A DNA stretch of 6,362 nucleotides from JAGXOF01 sp046545575 (GCA_046545575.1 JBKGZM010000097.1:1-6362); one strand, 5' to 3'. Positions 1 through 6,244 are shown, numbered from the stretch's first letter. The notes: a model not told the origin generated them from the sequence alone. A program made the numbers and translations.

Positions 1-59
1 TTTTAAATGACTCAACAACCCCCAGTTCGGTTACCTAGTTAAATGACTTGACACGAGCT
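1..59 (+). repeat. Left copy of a diverged end repeat, inverted relative to 6305-6362
   Basis: Aligned by eye with the reverse complement of 6305-6362, this stretch matches at about 43 of 60 columns with three single-base gaps. The matches cluster in three blocks: ATGACTCAAC (7-16; ATGACCCAAC in the other copy), TTCGGTTAC (26-34, identical) and ATGACTTGAC (43-52, identical). The octamer AAATGACT also occurs twice directly within this copy (5-12 and 41-48). Both copies point into the window and both sit just upstream of a TTGACA promoter-like sequence. It could be a shared operator or upstream promoter element, or the edge of a dispersed repeat that continues beyond the window. No gene is recognisable in it. 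Confidence 0.5.
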
Positions 60-73
60 AAGCTCCGTACAAA

Positions 74-102
74 TTGACAACAACGCCATAAGCGTTCATA
101 CT
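74..102 (+). promoter_or_regulatory. Candidate sigma-70 promoter upstream of the hydrolase
   Basis: A perfect -35 hexamer TTGACA (74-79) is followed after 17 bp by CATACT (97-102), which matches four of six bases of TATAAT. Transcription would start near 109 and give a leader of about 230 nt before the hydrolase start. A second TTGACA at 48-53 has no good -10 at normal spacing. The long leader, which would contain the palindromic element at 210-301, makes it uncertain that this promoter serves the hydrolase. Confidence 0.35.
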
Positions 103-190
103 TTAACTAAGGGAACTTTGTGGTACAGGAGAGTCGACAAAGGGATTAAAAACAAGGTCTCATGAAGCGAGTGGAAGGATTAATTACTGC

Positions 191-209
191 AAATGAGTTA
201 TACCCATTT
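191..209. repeat. Small imperfect hairpin
   Basis: AAATGAGT (191-198) can pair with ACCCATTT (202-209) with one G-T type mismatch around a three-base loop. It lies immediately before the larger palindromic element and may be part of the same leader structure. Its role is unknown and the fold is only moderately stable. Confidence 0.3.
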
Positions 210-301
210 ACCTGTAGGAGCGGTCCGCCTTCGGCGGGCCGCGATAATCGCGGTCTGGAGACCGCTCCCACAATCTGGAGACCGCTCCTACCAAGGTTTT
301 T
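210..301. repeat. Composite palindromic element, REP/BIME-like
   Basis: The outer arms GTAGGAGCGGTC (214-225) and GACCGCTCCTAC (280-291) are perfect 12-bp inverted repeats. Inside are three nested hairpins: 220-229 with 233-242 around a TTC loop (9 of 10 pairs), 240-245 with 247-252, and 250-256 with 259-265. A 15-base direct repeat, TCTGGAGACCGCTCC, occurs at 254-268 and 274-288. The layout fits one unit on the plus strand beginning GTAG at 214, and two on the minus strand beginning GTGG at 271 and GTAG at 291, the last with a degenerate second arm. A GTAG/GTGG tetranucleotide followed by a GC-rich imperfect palindrome is the known layout of REP sequences mobilised by TnpA-REP (RAYT) transposases; the family assignment here is inference. 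A further ACCT/AGGT pair (210-213, 294-297) and five T residues (297-301) follow, so the whole could also terminate transcription. Confidence 0.75.
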
Positions 302-342
302 ATGGATGAGTGAACGCCTAGAACAAGTTTTAGGGGTGTAGC

Positions 343-984
343 TTGTACGACAACGGAGTAACGTTTCCTTGCAATGAACTCTCGCTTGAGGGGGTTTTAA
401 GCCTGCCCAAGGGATCAGGACCTTTCCATGCGGTTGTGCTTTGCCACCCTCATCCCCTTTTCGGTGGAACTATGGACAACGATATCATTCTCGCCGTGGC
501 TGAAGCACTGGACCATCAGCACATAGCCACCCTCAGATTCAATTTCAGAGGGGTGGGGATGAGTGAAGGGACCTTTGCTGATGGAATCGGAGAGCGCGAG
601 GACACCAAAGCGGCAATCTCTTTTCTGAGCAAAGAGGAGAAAATCGATCCAAATAGAATAGGACTCTGCGGATACTCGTTTGGCACCGTTGTTGGCTTCC
701 CCGTTGCAGCAGAGGACAACAGGATAAAGGCGATCGCAGGAATTTCACCTTTTATCTCTCCGCCTGACCTCTTTAGCGGCTGTGCCAAACCGAAGTTCCT
801 GATCTGGGGAAACAGAGATACGTATATCGATCTTGAGAAGCTTGAGCGAATAAAAGATGACCTCCCTGCCCCCAAACATTGTGAAGCCGTACCAAGAGTA
901 GACCACTTCTGGTGGGGATATGAGATGGAAGTCGGTAGTAAAGTAGCAGTTTTCTTCGCCACGGCGCTAAAGGCAAAAGCATGA
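343..984 (+). CDS. Alpha/beta hydrolase, 'HPHP-GG' (COG2945-like) type
   Basis: A 213-residue soluble enzyme with the alpha/beta-hydrolase fold; no signal peptide or membrane segment is visible. The N-terminal CHPHPLFGGTMDN (34-46) and FNFRGVGMSEG (66-76) motifs are typical of small hydrolases in the COG2945 group. The nucleophile elbow GYSFGT places the catalytic Ser at 112. WGNRDTYID gives Asp159 and VDHFWWGYE gives His188, so the Ser-Asp-His triad is complete and the length is normal. The substrate cannot be read from sequence; such proteins are usually annotated as esterases or generic hydrolases. Start: TTG at 343 is preceded by a purine-rich AGGGGTG (332-338) four bases upstream, and no better start exists nearby. 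The rhomboid gene follows 48 bp downstream on the same strand, so the two may be co-transcribed. Family is confident, specificity unknown. Confidence 0.85.
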   Translation: MYDNGVTFPCNELSLEGVLSLPKGSGPFHAVVLCHPHPLFGGTMDNDIILAVAEALDHQHIATLRFNFRGVGMSEGTFADGIGEREDTKAAISFLSKEEKIDPNRIGLCGYSFGTVVGFPVAAEDNRIKAIAGISPFISPPDLFSGCAKPKFLIWGNRDTYIDLEKLERIKDDLPAPKHCEAVPRVDHFWWGYEMEVGSKVAVFFATALKAKA

Positions 985-1032
985 GCATGCTCAGGAGCAA
1001 TTACCGTAAAAAGGATCTGAAACTAAATCTGA

Positions 1033-1611
1033 ATGAGTTATAGGGCCTACCGAGTATCTAATTCCAATATCATACTTTATATTGTAGCGATAAACTTCGT
1101 GGTTTTCGTGGCCACCCTCGTAAACCAGGATCTTACTTATCACCTCGGACTGATACCCGCGGAGTTTCTGGAAAGACCCTGGACGATTGTGACAAGCATG
1201 TTCGTGCATGCTGGTCTCTGGCACATTATAGCCAATATGCTGACGCTGTACTTCCTCGGGTCATATCTTCTCAGGATTGCGGGGCCAACAGCGTTACTTG
1301 TGATCTACTTTTTGGGTGGCATAGCAGGAAGCCTGCTCTTTGTGCTTCTCGGACCGCCTTCGACAATAGTGGTAGGAGCCTCGGGGGCCATATTCGCCGT
1401 CGGCGGAACCTTGGCAATGATGAGACCACAGGCACGGGTTATCGTTTTCCCGATACCTGCCCCAATTCCTTTGTGGATCGCCATCATTGGCGGATTCGTC
1501 GTGCTCTCCTTCCTCCCAGGGGTCGCATGGCAGGCTCACCTCGGCGGACTGATTCTAGGACTCATAGCGGGTTATTTGCTTAATAGAAGGGCCGGTAGAT
1601 ATCGATGGTAG
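1033..1611 (+). CDS. Rhomboid family intramembrane serine protease
   Basis: A 192-residue membrane protein with about six hydrophobic segments (roughly 13-30, 54-76, 83-107, 112-129, 145-163, 167-184), matching the minimal bacterial rhomboid core. Family hallmarks are all present: H59-x4-H64-x3-N68 in FVHAGLWHIIANM, the catalytic serine in GASG (115-118, Ser117), and the catalytic histidine in AHLGG (His169). The Ser-His dyad is therefore intact and activity is expected: cleavage of transmembrane segments of other membrane proteins within the lipid bilayer. The physiological substrate is not predictable. ATG at 1033 directly follows an in-frame TGA (1030-1032), so the start cannot lie further upstream. 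The nearest purine-rich site, AAGGAT (1011-1016), is rather far away, so translation initiation may be weak or coupled to the upstream hydrolase. An extra TAG immediately follows the stop codon. Confidence 0.92.
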   Translation: MSYRAYRVSNSNIILYIVAINFVVFVATLVNQDLTYHLGLIPAEFLERPWTIVTSMFVHAGLWHIIANMLTLYFLGSYLLRIAGPTALLVIYFLGGIAGSLLFVLLGPPSTIVVGASGAIFAVGGTLAMMRPQARVIVFPIPAPIPLWIAIIGGFVVLSFLPGVAWQAHLGGLILGLIAGYLLNRRAGRYRW

Positions 1612-1628
1612 TAGCCCACCACAGCAAC

Positions 1629-1657
1629 TTGACAAAGAGCATCGTAAATCATATTCT
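1629..1657 (+). promoter_or_regulatory. Sigma-70 promoter for the tRNA nucleotidyltransferase-secD-secF operon
   Basis: A perfect TTGACA (1629-1634), a 17-bp spacer and TATTCT (1652-1657, four of six matches to TATAAT, including the key TAT start and last T) form a good vegetative promoter in the rhomboid-to-cca intergenic region. Transcription would start near 1664, giving a leader of about 64 nt that contains the hairpin at 1693-1718. The promoter is bracketed by a perfect 7-bp inverted repeat, ACTTGAC (1627-1633) and GTCAAGT (1659-1665), whose arms cover the -35 and the predicted start point, a position where a repressor could act. That last point is inference. Confidence 0.6.
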
Positions 1658-1692
1658 AGTCAAGTGATTATCCTTATAGGAAAGTCTTAAAG

Positions 1693-1718
1693 AACGAGCG
1701 GTCTAAGGACCGCTCGTT
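1693..1718. promoter_or_regulatory. Perfect 11-bp leader hairpin just before the cca start
   Basis: AACGAGCGGTC (1693-1703) pairs perfectly with GACCGCTCGTT (1708-1718) around a TAAG tetraloop. It ends nine bases before the ATG at 1728, where a ribosome binding site would normally lie, and no Shine-Dalgarno sequence is visible between it and the start. No T tract follows, so it is not a classical intrinsic terminator. Its inner arms GAGCGGTC and GACCGCTC are identical to arms of the element at 210-301. Possible roles are an RNA-stability structure, a control element for translation, or a remnant of the same repeat family. Confidence 0.65.
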
Positions 1719-1727
1719 AGTATCAAA

Positions 1728-3236
1728 ATGGTGACAAGCATGAAAACGGACGCCAGTCTCTTCGTGGAAGCGGAGGCTGCATCGCTTATCGATCAGGTCT
1801 CGGTATTCATGGGCTCGCATGGTATTGAGTGCTACCTGGTTGGCGGTTACATCAGAGACGGAATTCTGGGACGAACGAGCAGGGATGTCGACCTCGCAGT
1901 AGGCGGCAATGCTCTGGAAATCGCCAGAGATGCGGCCGATGATCTGAACGGCAGGTTCGTGCTGCTGGATGAAGAACACCAGGTGGCAAGGGTGGTTATT
2001 CAAGGGAGCGGGGGCCAATGGCACCTTGATTTCGCCAGCATGCTGCACTCGATTGAAGAGGACCTTGCCAGACGCGATTTCACCATCAATGCCCTGGCTA
2101 TTGAACTGACTCCACTACAACAGGGAGAAAACCAGGTTAGCCTCATCGATACTCTGGACGGGGTACGCGATCTTAAAAGCAGATCAGTGAAAGCGGTAAG
2201 CGAAGAGGCATTCAGAGATGACCCCGCCCGGCTTTTGCGGGCCTTCAGCATCGCTGCTGAGCTGGATTTCACTATCGAAGAGGAAACTGAGGTTCTCATC
2301 CGAAGAGACCGGGAACTTATTAAGAACGTAAGCTCCGAGAGAGTACGGGATGAGCTATGCCAGATTCTGGAAACCGGGAACTCCGCCGCCTTTATCAGAC
2401 GTCTGGATTACGCAGGCCTCCTGGACATCATCTTCCCAGAGCTTGCCAACTGTAAGGGCGTCGAACAGCCCAAAGAGCACTTCTGGAATGTCTTTGACCA
2501 CTCCGTGGAGACGGTCGCTGCTGTAGAGCGTCTCTTCGCTGCCTTGACCGGGGAAGGGGACCTACTTAAGGAACTCAGCTCAGCAGCCTATATAGCGGAG
2601 CAGCTTGAAGAGGAGGTGGCAGGCAATCGAACCAGGAAGGTATCCCTCAAGATGGCCGCCTTACTCCACGACGTGGCTAAACCACAGGCCAAACAGATAG
2701 GCGAAAACGGACGGATGCGTTTTATCGGACATGACAAAGAAGGAGCGGGAATAGCGGAATCGACAATGGAGCGACTCCGTTTCAGCACCAGGGAGAAAAG
2801 GATGGTTACCACCATCATCGAGCACCACATGCGCCCGGGCAATCTGGCAAATGGCGAAGAACTGCCCACCCGTCGTGCCATTTACCGCTTCTTCAGGGAC
2901 ACCGATGACGTGGGCATCGATACCCTTTTTCTCGGCCTCGCCGATCACCTGGCAACCCGCGGGCCAGCGCTCGACATTGAAAACTGGCACGAACATGTAC
3001 GGGGTACACAGTACATCCTGGACAAGTGGTTCGAAGAGGAAAGCACCGTCTCACCGCCAAAACTCGTGGACGGACATGACATTATGGGCGAGTTCGAGTT
3101 ACCCCCGGGACCCAAAATAGGAGAGCTTCTGGAAGAAGTGCGCGAAGCACAGGCCTCAGGTGAAATTCAGAGCAAGGAGGAGGCCTTGAACTTTGTAAGG
3201 AAGGAGCTGGACAAGGAAAATGCGTCTAAGAGATAA
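1728..3236 (+). CDS. cca: tRNA nucleotidyltransferase (CCA-adding type) with HD domain
   Basis: A 502-residue class II nucleotidyltransferase that adds C and/or A residues to tRNA 3' ends in the cytoplasm. The head domain has LVGGYIRD (37-44), the metal-binding RDVDL (Asp53, Asp55), the RRDFTINALA motif (115-124) and DDPARLLR (164-171), the motif D region that templates nucleotide choice. An RNA-binding neck follows to about 245. An HD phosphohydrolase-like domain runs from about 258 to 406, with His258, His314-Asp315 (ALLHDVAKP), Gly334-His335, Glu365-His366-His367 and Asp406, so its metal ligands look intact. The tail (447-491) has the usual GHDIMGEF..PPGPKIGELLEE sequence. Whether it makes the whole CCA or only CC or A cannot be decided here, so the symbol is provisional. 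The usual Arg after LLRAF is Ser174. Start: ATG 1728 is first in frame after a TAA at 1704; GTG 1731 and ATG 1740 are alternatives, and none has a clear ribosome binding site. It overlaps secD by 17 bp. Confidence 0.9.
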   Translation: MVTSMKTDASLFVEAEAASLIDQVSVFMGSHGIECYLVGGYIRDGILGRTSRDVDLAVGGNALEIARDAADDLNGRFVLLDEEHQVARVVIQGSGGQWHLDFASMLHSIEEDLARRDFTINALAIELTPLQQGENQVSLIDTLDGVRDLKSRSVKAVSEEAFRDDPARLLRAFSIAAELDFTIEEETEVLIRRDRELIKNVSSERVRDELCQILETGNSAAFIRRLDYAGLLDIIFPELANCKGVEQPKEHFWNVFDHSVETVAAVERLFAALTGEGDLLKELSSAAYIAEQLEEEVAGNRTRKVSLKMAALLHDVAKPQAKQIGENGRMRFIGHDKEGAGIAESTMERLRFSTREKRMVTTIIEHHMRPGNLANGEELPTRRAIYRFFRDTDDVGIDTLFLGLADHLATRGPALDIENWHEHVRGTQYILDKWFEEESTVSPPKLVDGHDIMGEFELPPGPKIGELLEEVREAQASGEIQSKEEALNFVRKELDKENASKR

Positions 3237-4575
3237 AATAATCCTCGGCCTGATAATCGTTCTGGTCGCTTTTGCTGTTGTATCTTTAGCCTGGCCACCT
3301 CTGGGTAAAGCCCTCGACAGAGAGGAATTCAGCTTTGGCCTGGACCTCGAAGGAGGAGCCCATCTGGTCTATGAGGCTGATCTTGAGCAAGCGGAGAATA
3401 AAGAGGAAGCTATGAAGGGCGTTATTACCGTATTGCAAAAGCGAATCAACGCCTATGGGGTCAATGAGCCCGTTATTCAGCAAATGGGAAGTGCCCGCAT
3501 TCTCGTTCAGCTTCCAGGGATCAAGGAAATCGAGGAAGCAAAAAGCCTCATCGGGCAAACGACTCTGATCACGTTCAAGGAAAGAAAAAACGACGAGGAA
3601 GGGGATCCGATCACGGATGAACAGGGAAACTACGTTTACGAATGGGTTCCCGCTACAGCCGAGATCAATGGAGAGGAGAAGGAACTAACCAGTAAATACT
3701 TCGAGGGCCGGGTGGAAGTTGTTCTGGACCCCAACACCAATGCGCCGCAGGTCGCCTTTCAATGGAATGATGAGGGAGCCGAGATATTCGATCAAATAAC
3801 TGAGCGCCTTTATAAAAAACCCCTGGGCATATTTTTGGGTGAAGAGAAGATTTCATCGCCTATAATTCAAGAGCGCCAGTTTGCCGGAGGAAGAGGAGTT
3901 ATCACGGGAATGAGCCTGGACGAAGCGCAACGTCTGACCAACCTGCTCAATGCGGGCCGCATTCCTGTCCCATTACACACCATAGAGGAGCACGATGTGA
4001 GTCCTACCCTTGGAGCTAACTTCATCGATTGGAGCGTGAAAGCCGGAATCATCGGCCTAGGGCTCATTATACTGTTCATGATCCTTTACTACCGACTGCC
4101 CGGGGTGATGGCTGGCATCGCACTGCTGATGTACGCAGCGTTCGTCCTGACCGCTTTCAAATTGATACCGGTCACACTGACTCTGGCTGGTATCGCCGGC
4201 TTTGTACTGTCCATAGGTATGGCGGTGGATGCCAACGTACTCATATTCGAAAGGATGAAGGAAGAGATACGTATGGGCCGGACGATGCGGAGGGCAATAG
4301 ACGTAGGCTTTGATAGAGCCTGGCCTGCTATCCGAGACAGCAACATCTCCACGTTTATCACCTGTGGTATCCTTTACTGGATGGGGAGCACTCTGGCCGT
4401 CCCTGCGGTTATGGGATTCGCCCTGACTCTGTTTGTCGGCGTGGCAATCAGCATGTTCTCCGCCATCATGGTAACAAGGACGTTACTGAGGATACTCGGC
4501 AGCACACAAGTTATAAAGAAAGTCTCCCTCTTTGCGCAAGGGGGCAGACAGACCACGTTATCGGAGGGTCGATAA
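3220..4575 (+). CDS. secD: Protein translocase subunit SecD
   Basis: A 451-residue inner-membrane protein of the SecDF complex, which uses the proton gradient to help pull exported proteins through SecYEG on the outer side of the membrane. An N-terminal transmembrane helix (about 6-25) is followed by FGLDLEGGAHLVYEAD (39-54), the signature entry to the periplasmic/extracellular P1 domain (to about 265, with LPGI at 98-101 and GRIPVPL at 246-252). Five further helices lie between about 275 and 425. The conserved GMAVDANVLIFER motif (333-345, Asp337 in the helix important for proton movement) is present. The length suits a stand-alone SecD rather than a fused SecDF. ATG 3220 lies inside the end of the upstream cca frame; AAGGA (3213-3217) is very close to the start and AAGGAG (3201-3206) is 13 bases away, so translational coupling to cca is likely. 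No yajC gene is upstream, unlike in many bacteria. Confidence 0.97.
   Translation: MRLRDKIILGLIIVLVAFAVVSLAWPPLGKALDREEFSFGLDLEGGAHLVYEADLEQAENKEEAMKGVITVLQKRINAYGVNEPVIQQMGSARILVQLPGIKEIEEAKSLIGQTTLITFKERKNDEEGDPITDEQGNYVYEWVPATAEINGEEKELTSKYFEGRVEVVLDPNTNAPQVAFQWNDEGAEIFDQITERLYKKPLGIFLGEEKISSPIIQERQFAGGRGVITGMSLDEAQRLTNLLNAGRIPVPLHTIEEHDVSPTLGANFIDWSVKAGIIGLGLIILFMILYYRLPGVMAGIALLMYAAFVLTAFKLIPVTLTLAGIAGFVLSIGMAVDANVLIFERMKEEIRMGRTMRRAIDVGFDRAWPAIRDSNISTFITCGILYWMGSTLAVPAVMGFALTLFVGVAISMFSAIMVTRTLLRILGSTQVIKKVSLFAQGGRQTTLSEGR
4563..4568 (+). promoter_or_regulatory. Ribosome binding site deciding the secF start
   Basis: GGAGGG within the last codons of secD lies eight bases before ATG 4577. 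This selects 4577 over the longer in-frame TTG start at 4532, which has no comparable site. Confidence 0.7.
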
Positions 4576-4576
4576 G

Positions 4577-5476
4577 ATGTTTGATTTCACAGGTAAGAGG
4601 CTCTGGTTCTTTATACTATCCGCCGCGATAATAGTTGTCGGGGTAATCTTTCTGGTGGCCGCAGGATCTCCTTTGGGCATAGACTTCACCGGCGGCGTGA
4701 TGATGACAGTAAAGTTCGAGGAGCCGGTTACCCACGAAACACTGGAATCCACATTCGCTGATCTGGGCCATGACGAGGCCATTGTTCAGGAGACAGGAGA
4801 GGAAAATACGTTCCTGATACGAACCAAGGAACTGGGAGATGAGGAGCGAAGTGAGGTAATAGACGAGCTGGAAAAACTGGGCATGACGTCCCAACCCAGT
4901 CTGGATTACGTTTCCGACCCTGTGGCCGAGGAAAAGGTCAGGGGAGCAGCCATCGCCGTAGCAATCGCTGCCATCGGGATTCTCCTGTACATCTCCTACG
5001 CCTTCAGGAAGCTACCCAATCCCTTTCGTTACGGCACCTGTGCCATCATCGCCCTCGTACATGATGTCTTAATCGCTGTAGCCGTGTTCGCCATTGTGGG
5101 GCAGTACTTCAACCTGGAGATCAACCTTATGTTCGTTACCGGGCTTTTGACCGTCATCGGATACAGCGTTAATGATACGATCGTGGTATTCGACCGCATC
5201 AGGGAAAACCTGGGCAAGGACACACGTCAGGGTTTTGTATCGGTGGTGAACACCAGTTTAATGGAAACCCTGAGCCGCTCCTTTAACACCAGTCTTACGA
5301 CGCTGGTGGTGCTGATAGCGATCTATCTGTTCGTGGGGGCAGCCATCAACAGCTTCGTCTTCGTCCTGATAGTAGGATTGATTTCCGGCACGTACAGCTC
5401 TATCTTCATAGCGAGCCAGGCATTGGTAGTGTGGCAAACGAGGAAATTGGGAAAACTTAGCGGTCAGGAAAGCTGA
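4577..5476 (+). CDS. secF: Protein translocase subunit SecF
   Basis: A 299-residue partner of SecD in the membrane. It has an N-terminal helix (about 9-28), the family motif GIDFTGG (34-40) opening a short outer domain (to about 120), then five helices (about 122-142, 153-174, 182-204, 238-256, 258-286). The signature GYSVNDTIVVFDRIREN (195-211) and ETLSRSFNTSLTT (230-242) are intact, as is ALVHDV (159-164). ATG 4577 is preferred because GGAGGG (4563-4568) lies eight bases upstream and the protein then begins with the usual short cytoplasmic segment; an in-frame TTG at 4532 would add 15 atypical residues overlapping secD. The gap to secD is 1 bp, so the pair is surely one operon. Its last 13 bp overlap the end of the convergent yebC gene. 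Confidence 0.97.
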   Translation: MFDFTGKRLWFFILSAAIIVVGVIFLVAAGSPLGIDFTGGVMMTVKFEEPVTHETLESTFADLGHDEAIVQETGEENTFLIRTKELGDEERSEVIDELEKLGMTSQPSLDYVSDPVAEEKVRGAAIAVAIAAIGILLYISYAFRKLPNPFRYGTCAIIALVHDVLIAVAVFAIVGQYFNLEINLMFVTGLLTVIGYSVNDTIVVFDRIRENLGKDTRQGFVSVVNTSLMETLSRSFNTSLTTLVVLIAIYLFVGAAINSFVFVLIVGLISGTYSSIFIASQALVVWQTRKLGKLSGQES

Positions 5477-6234
5477 GCGGCTTCTTTGCCGGAGCGATAG
5501 CTCTCAAGCACCTCGTCGGGGAAATCAGCATTGGTGAAAACATGCTGTACGCCCTCAGTATCCTCGAGTTTCTCAAGGAGCTTGAGGGTCTGTATACCAT
5601 CCTTTTCATTAAGGGTGACGAGGTTTTGAGGCACCATTGTTAGTTCACCGGATGATACCTTAAGGCCATTTGCCTCCAGGGATTTTCTCACATATTCCAG
5701 ATCGGCCGGATTGGTGTAAACCTCAACAGAGCCGCCGTCTACTTTGACATCTTCAGCACCTGCATCAATAGCCACGAGAGCCAGCTCCTCGGTATCAGAG
5801 CTAGCTTCTATGTGTATCAGCCCCTTGTGTTCGAAGATCCAGGTAACGCAACCGCTCTCGCCCACATTGGCATTATGTCTGCTAAAAAGATTGCGAACTT
5901 CAGAAAGGGTTCGATTACGGTTGTCGGTCAGTATCTGTACGAGAATCGCGGCCCCGCCGGGACTGTAGCCCTCTACCGCCGTCTCCACAAGAGCAGAGGC
6001 ATCAGTGGCGCTTGTGGCCTTCTTAATCGCCCGCTCTATGTTGTCAGCGGGCATATTGTTGTCACGGGCCTTCTGAATTGCCAGGCGCAAAGCAGCATTG
6101 CTTTCCGGGTCCGTACCACCATTGCGGGCAGCTACCGTGATATCGCGCCCCAACCTGGTAAATATCTTACCCTTCTTGGCATCCGCTGCTTCCTTCTGAC
6201 GCTTAATGTTGGACCATTTCGAATGACCTGACAT
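5464..6234 (-). CDS. yebC: YebC/PmpR family translation/regulatory factor
   Basis: A 256-residue cytoplasmic protein of the YebC/PmpR/TACO1 family, full length. Members were first described as DNA-binding transcription regulators; more recent work on the family points to helping ribosomes through difficult stretches such as consecutive prolines. Hallmarks: the N-terminal MSGHSKWSNIKRQK (1-14), the NNMPADNIERAIKK helix region (59-72), EGYSPGGAAILV (88-99) followed by TDNRNRT (103-109), GESGCVTWIFEHKG (125-138) and the acidic DAGAED segment (157-162). The start is secure: GGAGGTG lies directly upstream and a near-consensus promoter lies at 6274-6302. In many genomes yebC is followed by ruvC-ruvA-ruvB; here it runs into secF from the opposite side, so that linkage is absent. 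The final 13 bp overlap the secF frame. Confidence 0.97.
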   Translation of the reverse strand: MSGHSKWSNIKRQKEAADAKKGKIFTRLGRDITVAARNGGTDPESNAALRLAIQKARDNNMPADNIERAIKKATSATDASALVETAVEGYSPGGAAILVQILTDNRNRTLSEVRNLFSRHNANVGESGCVTWIFEHKGLIHIEASSDTEELALVAIDAGAEDVKVDGGSVEVYTNPADLEYVRKSLEANGLKVSSGELTMVPQNLVTLNEKDGIQTLKLLEKLEDTEGVQHVFTNADFPDEVLESYRSGKEAAQLS

Positions 6235-6237
6235 TTA

Positions 6238-6244
6238 CACCTCC
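6238..6244 (-). promoter_or_regulatory. Strong Shine-Dalgarno site of yebC
   Basis: Read on the minus strand this is GGAGGTG, three bases before the ATG (five from the GGAGG core). It is the strongest ribosome binding site in the window and fixes the yebC start. Confidence 0.8.

Noticed and set aside
1..300. CRISPR array suggested by repeated short blocks and palindromes at the left end
   Set aside because: There is no regular repeat-spacer periodicity; the direct repeats are 8 and 15 bases long with unequal spacing, and no cas genes are present.
162..341. Open frame of 59 codons from ATG 162 to TAG 339-341, ending just before the hydrolase start
   Set aside because: More than a third of it runs through the palindromic element, the encoded protein resembles nothing I know, and the ribosome binding site is weak. 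Probably a chance frame, though a leader peptide cannot be excluded.
1..342. Known riboswitch or small RNA in the leader before the hydrolase
   Set aside because: I looked for familiar T-box, TPP, cobalamin, SAM and 6S-like signatures and recognised none; only the palindromic element and a few short stems are supported.
516..962. 148-codon minus-strand open frame inside the hydrolase gene
   Set aside because: It lies opposite a gene with a complete catalytic triad, and its translation shows no recognisable motif. It is a shadow of the real gene.
983..992. Perfect 10-bp palindrome GAGCATGCTC overlapping the hydrolase stop
   Set aside because: It has no loop and no T tract, so it cannot work as a terminator hairpin. 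It is short enough to be chance, although a protein-binding site is possible.
4532..4576. Upstream extension of secF from TTG 4532
   Set aside because: The extra 15 residues are arginine-rich and unlike SecF N termini; ATG 4577 has a good ribosome binding site and gives the usual family start.
5812..6231. 139-codon plus-strand open frame opposite yebC
   Set aside because: It is fully antisense to the conserved yebC gene, has no ribosome binding site, and its translation looks unlike a protein family.
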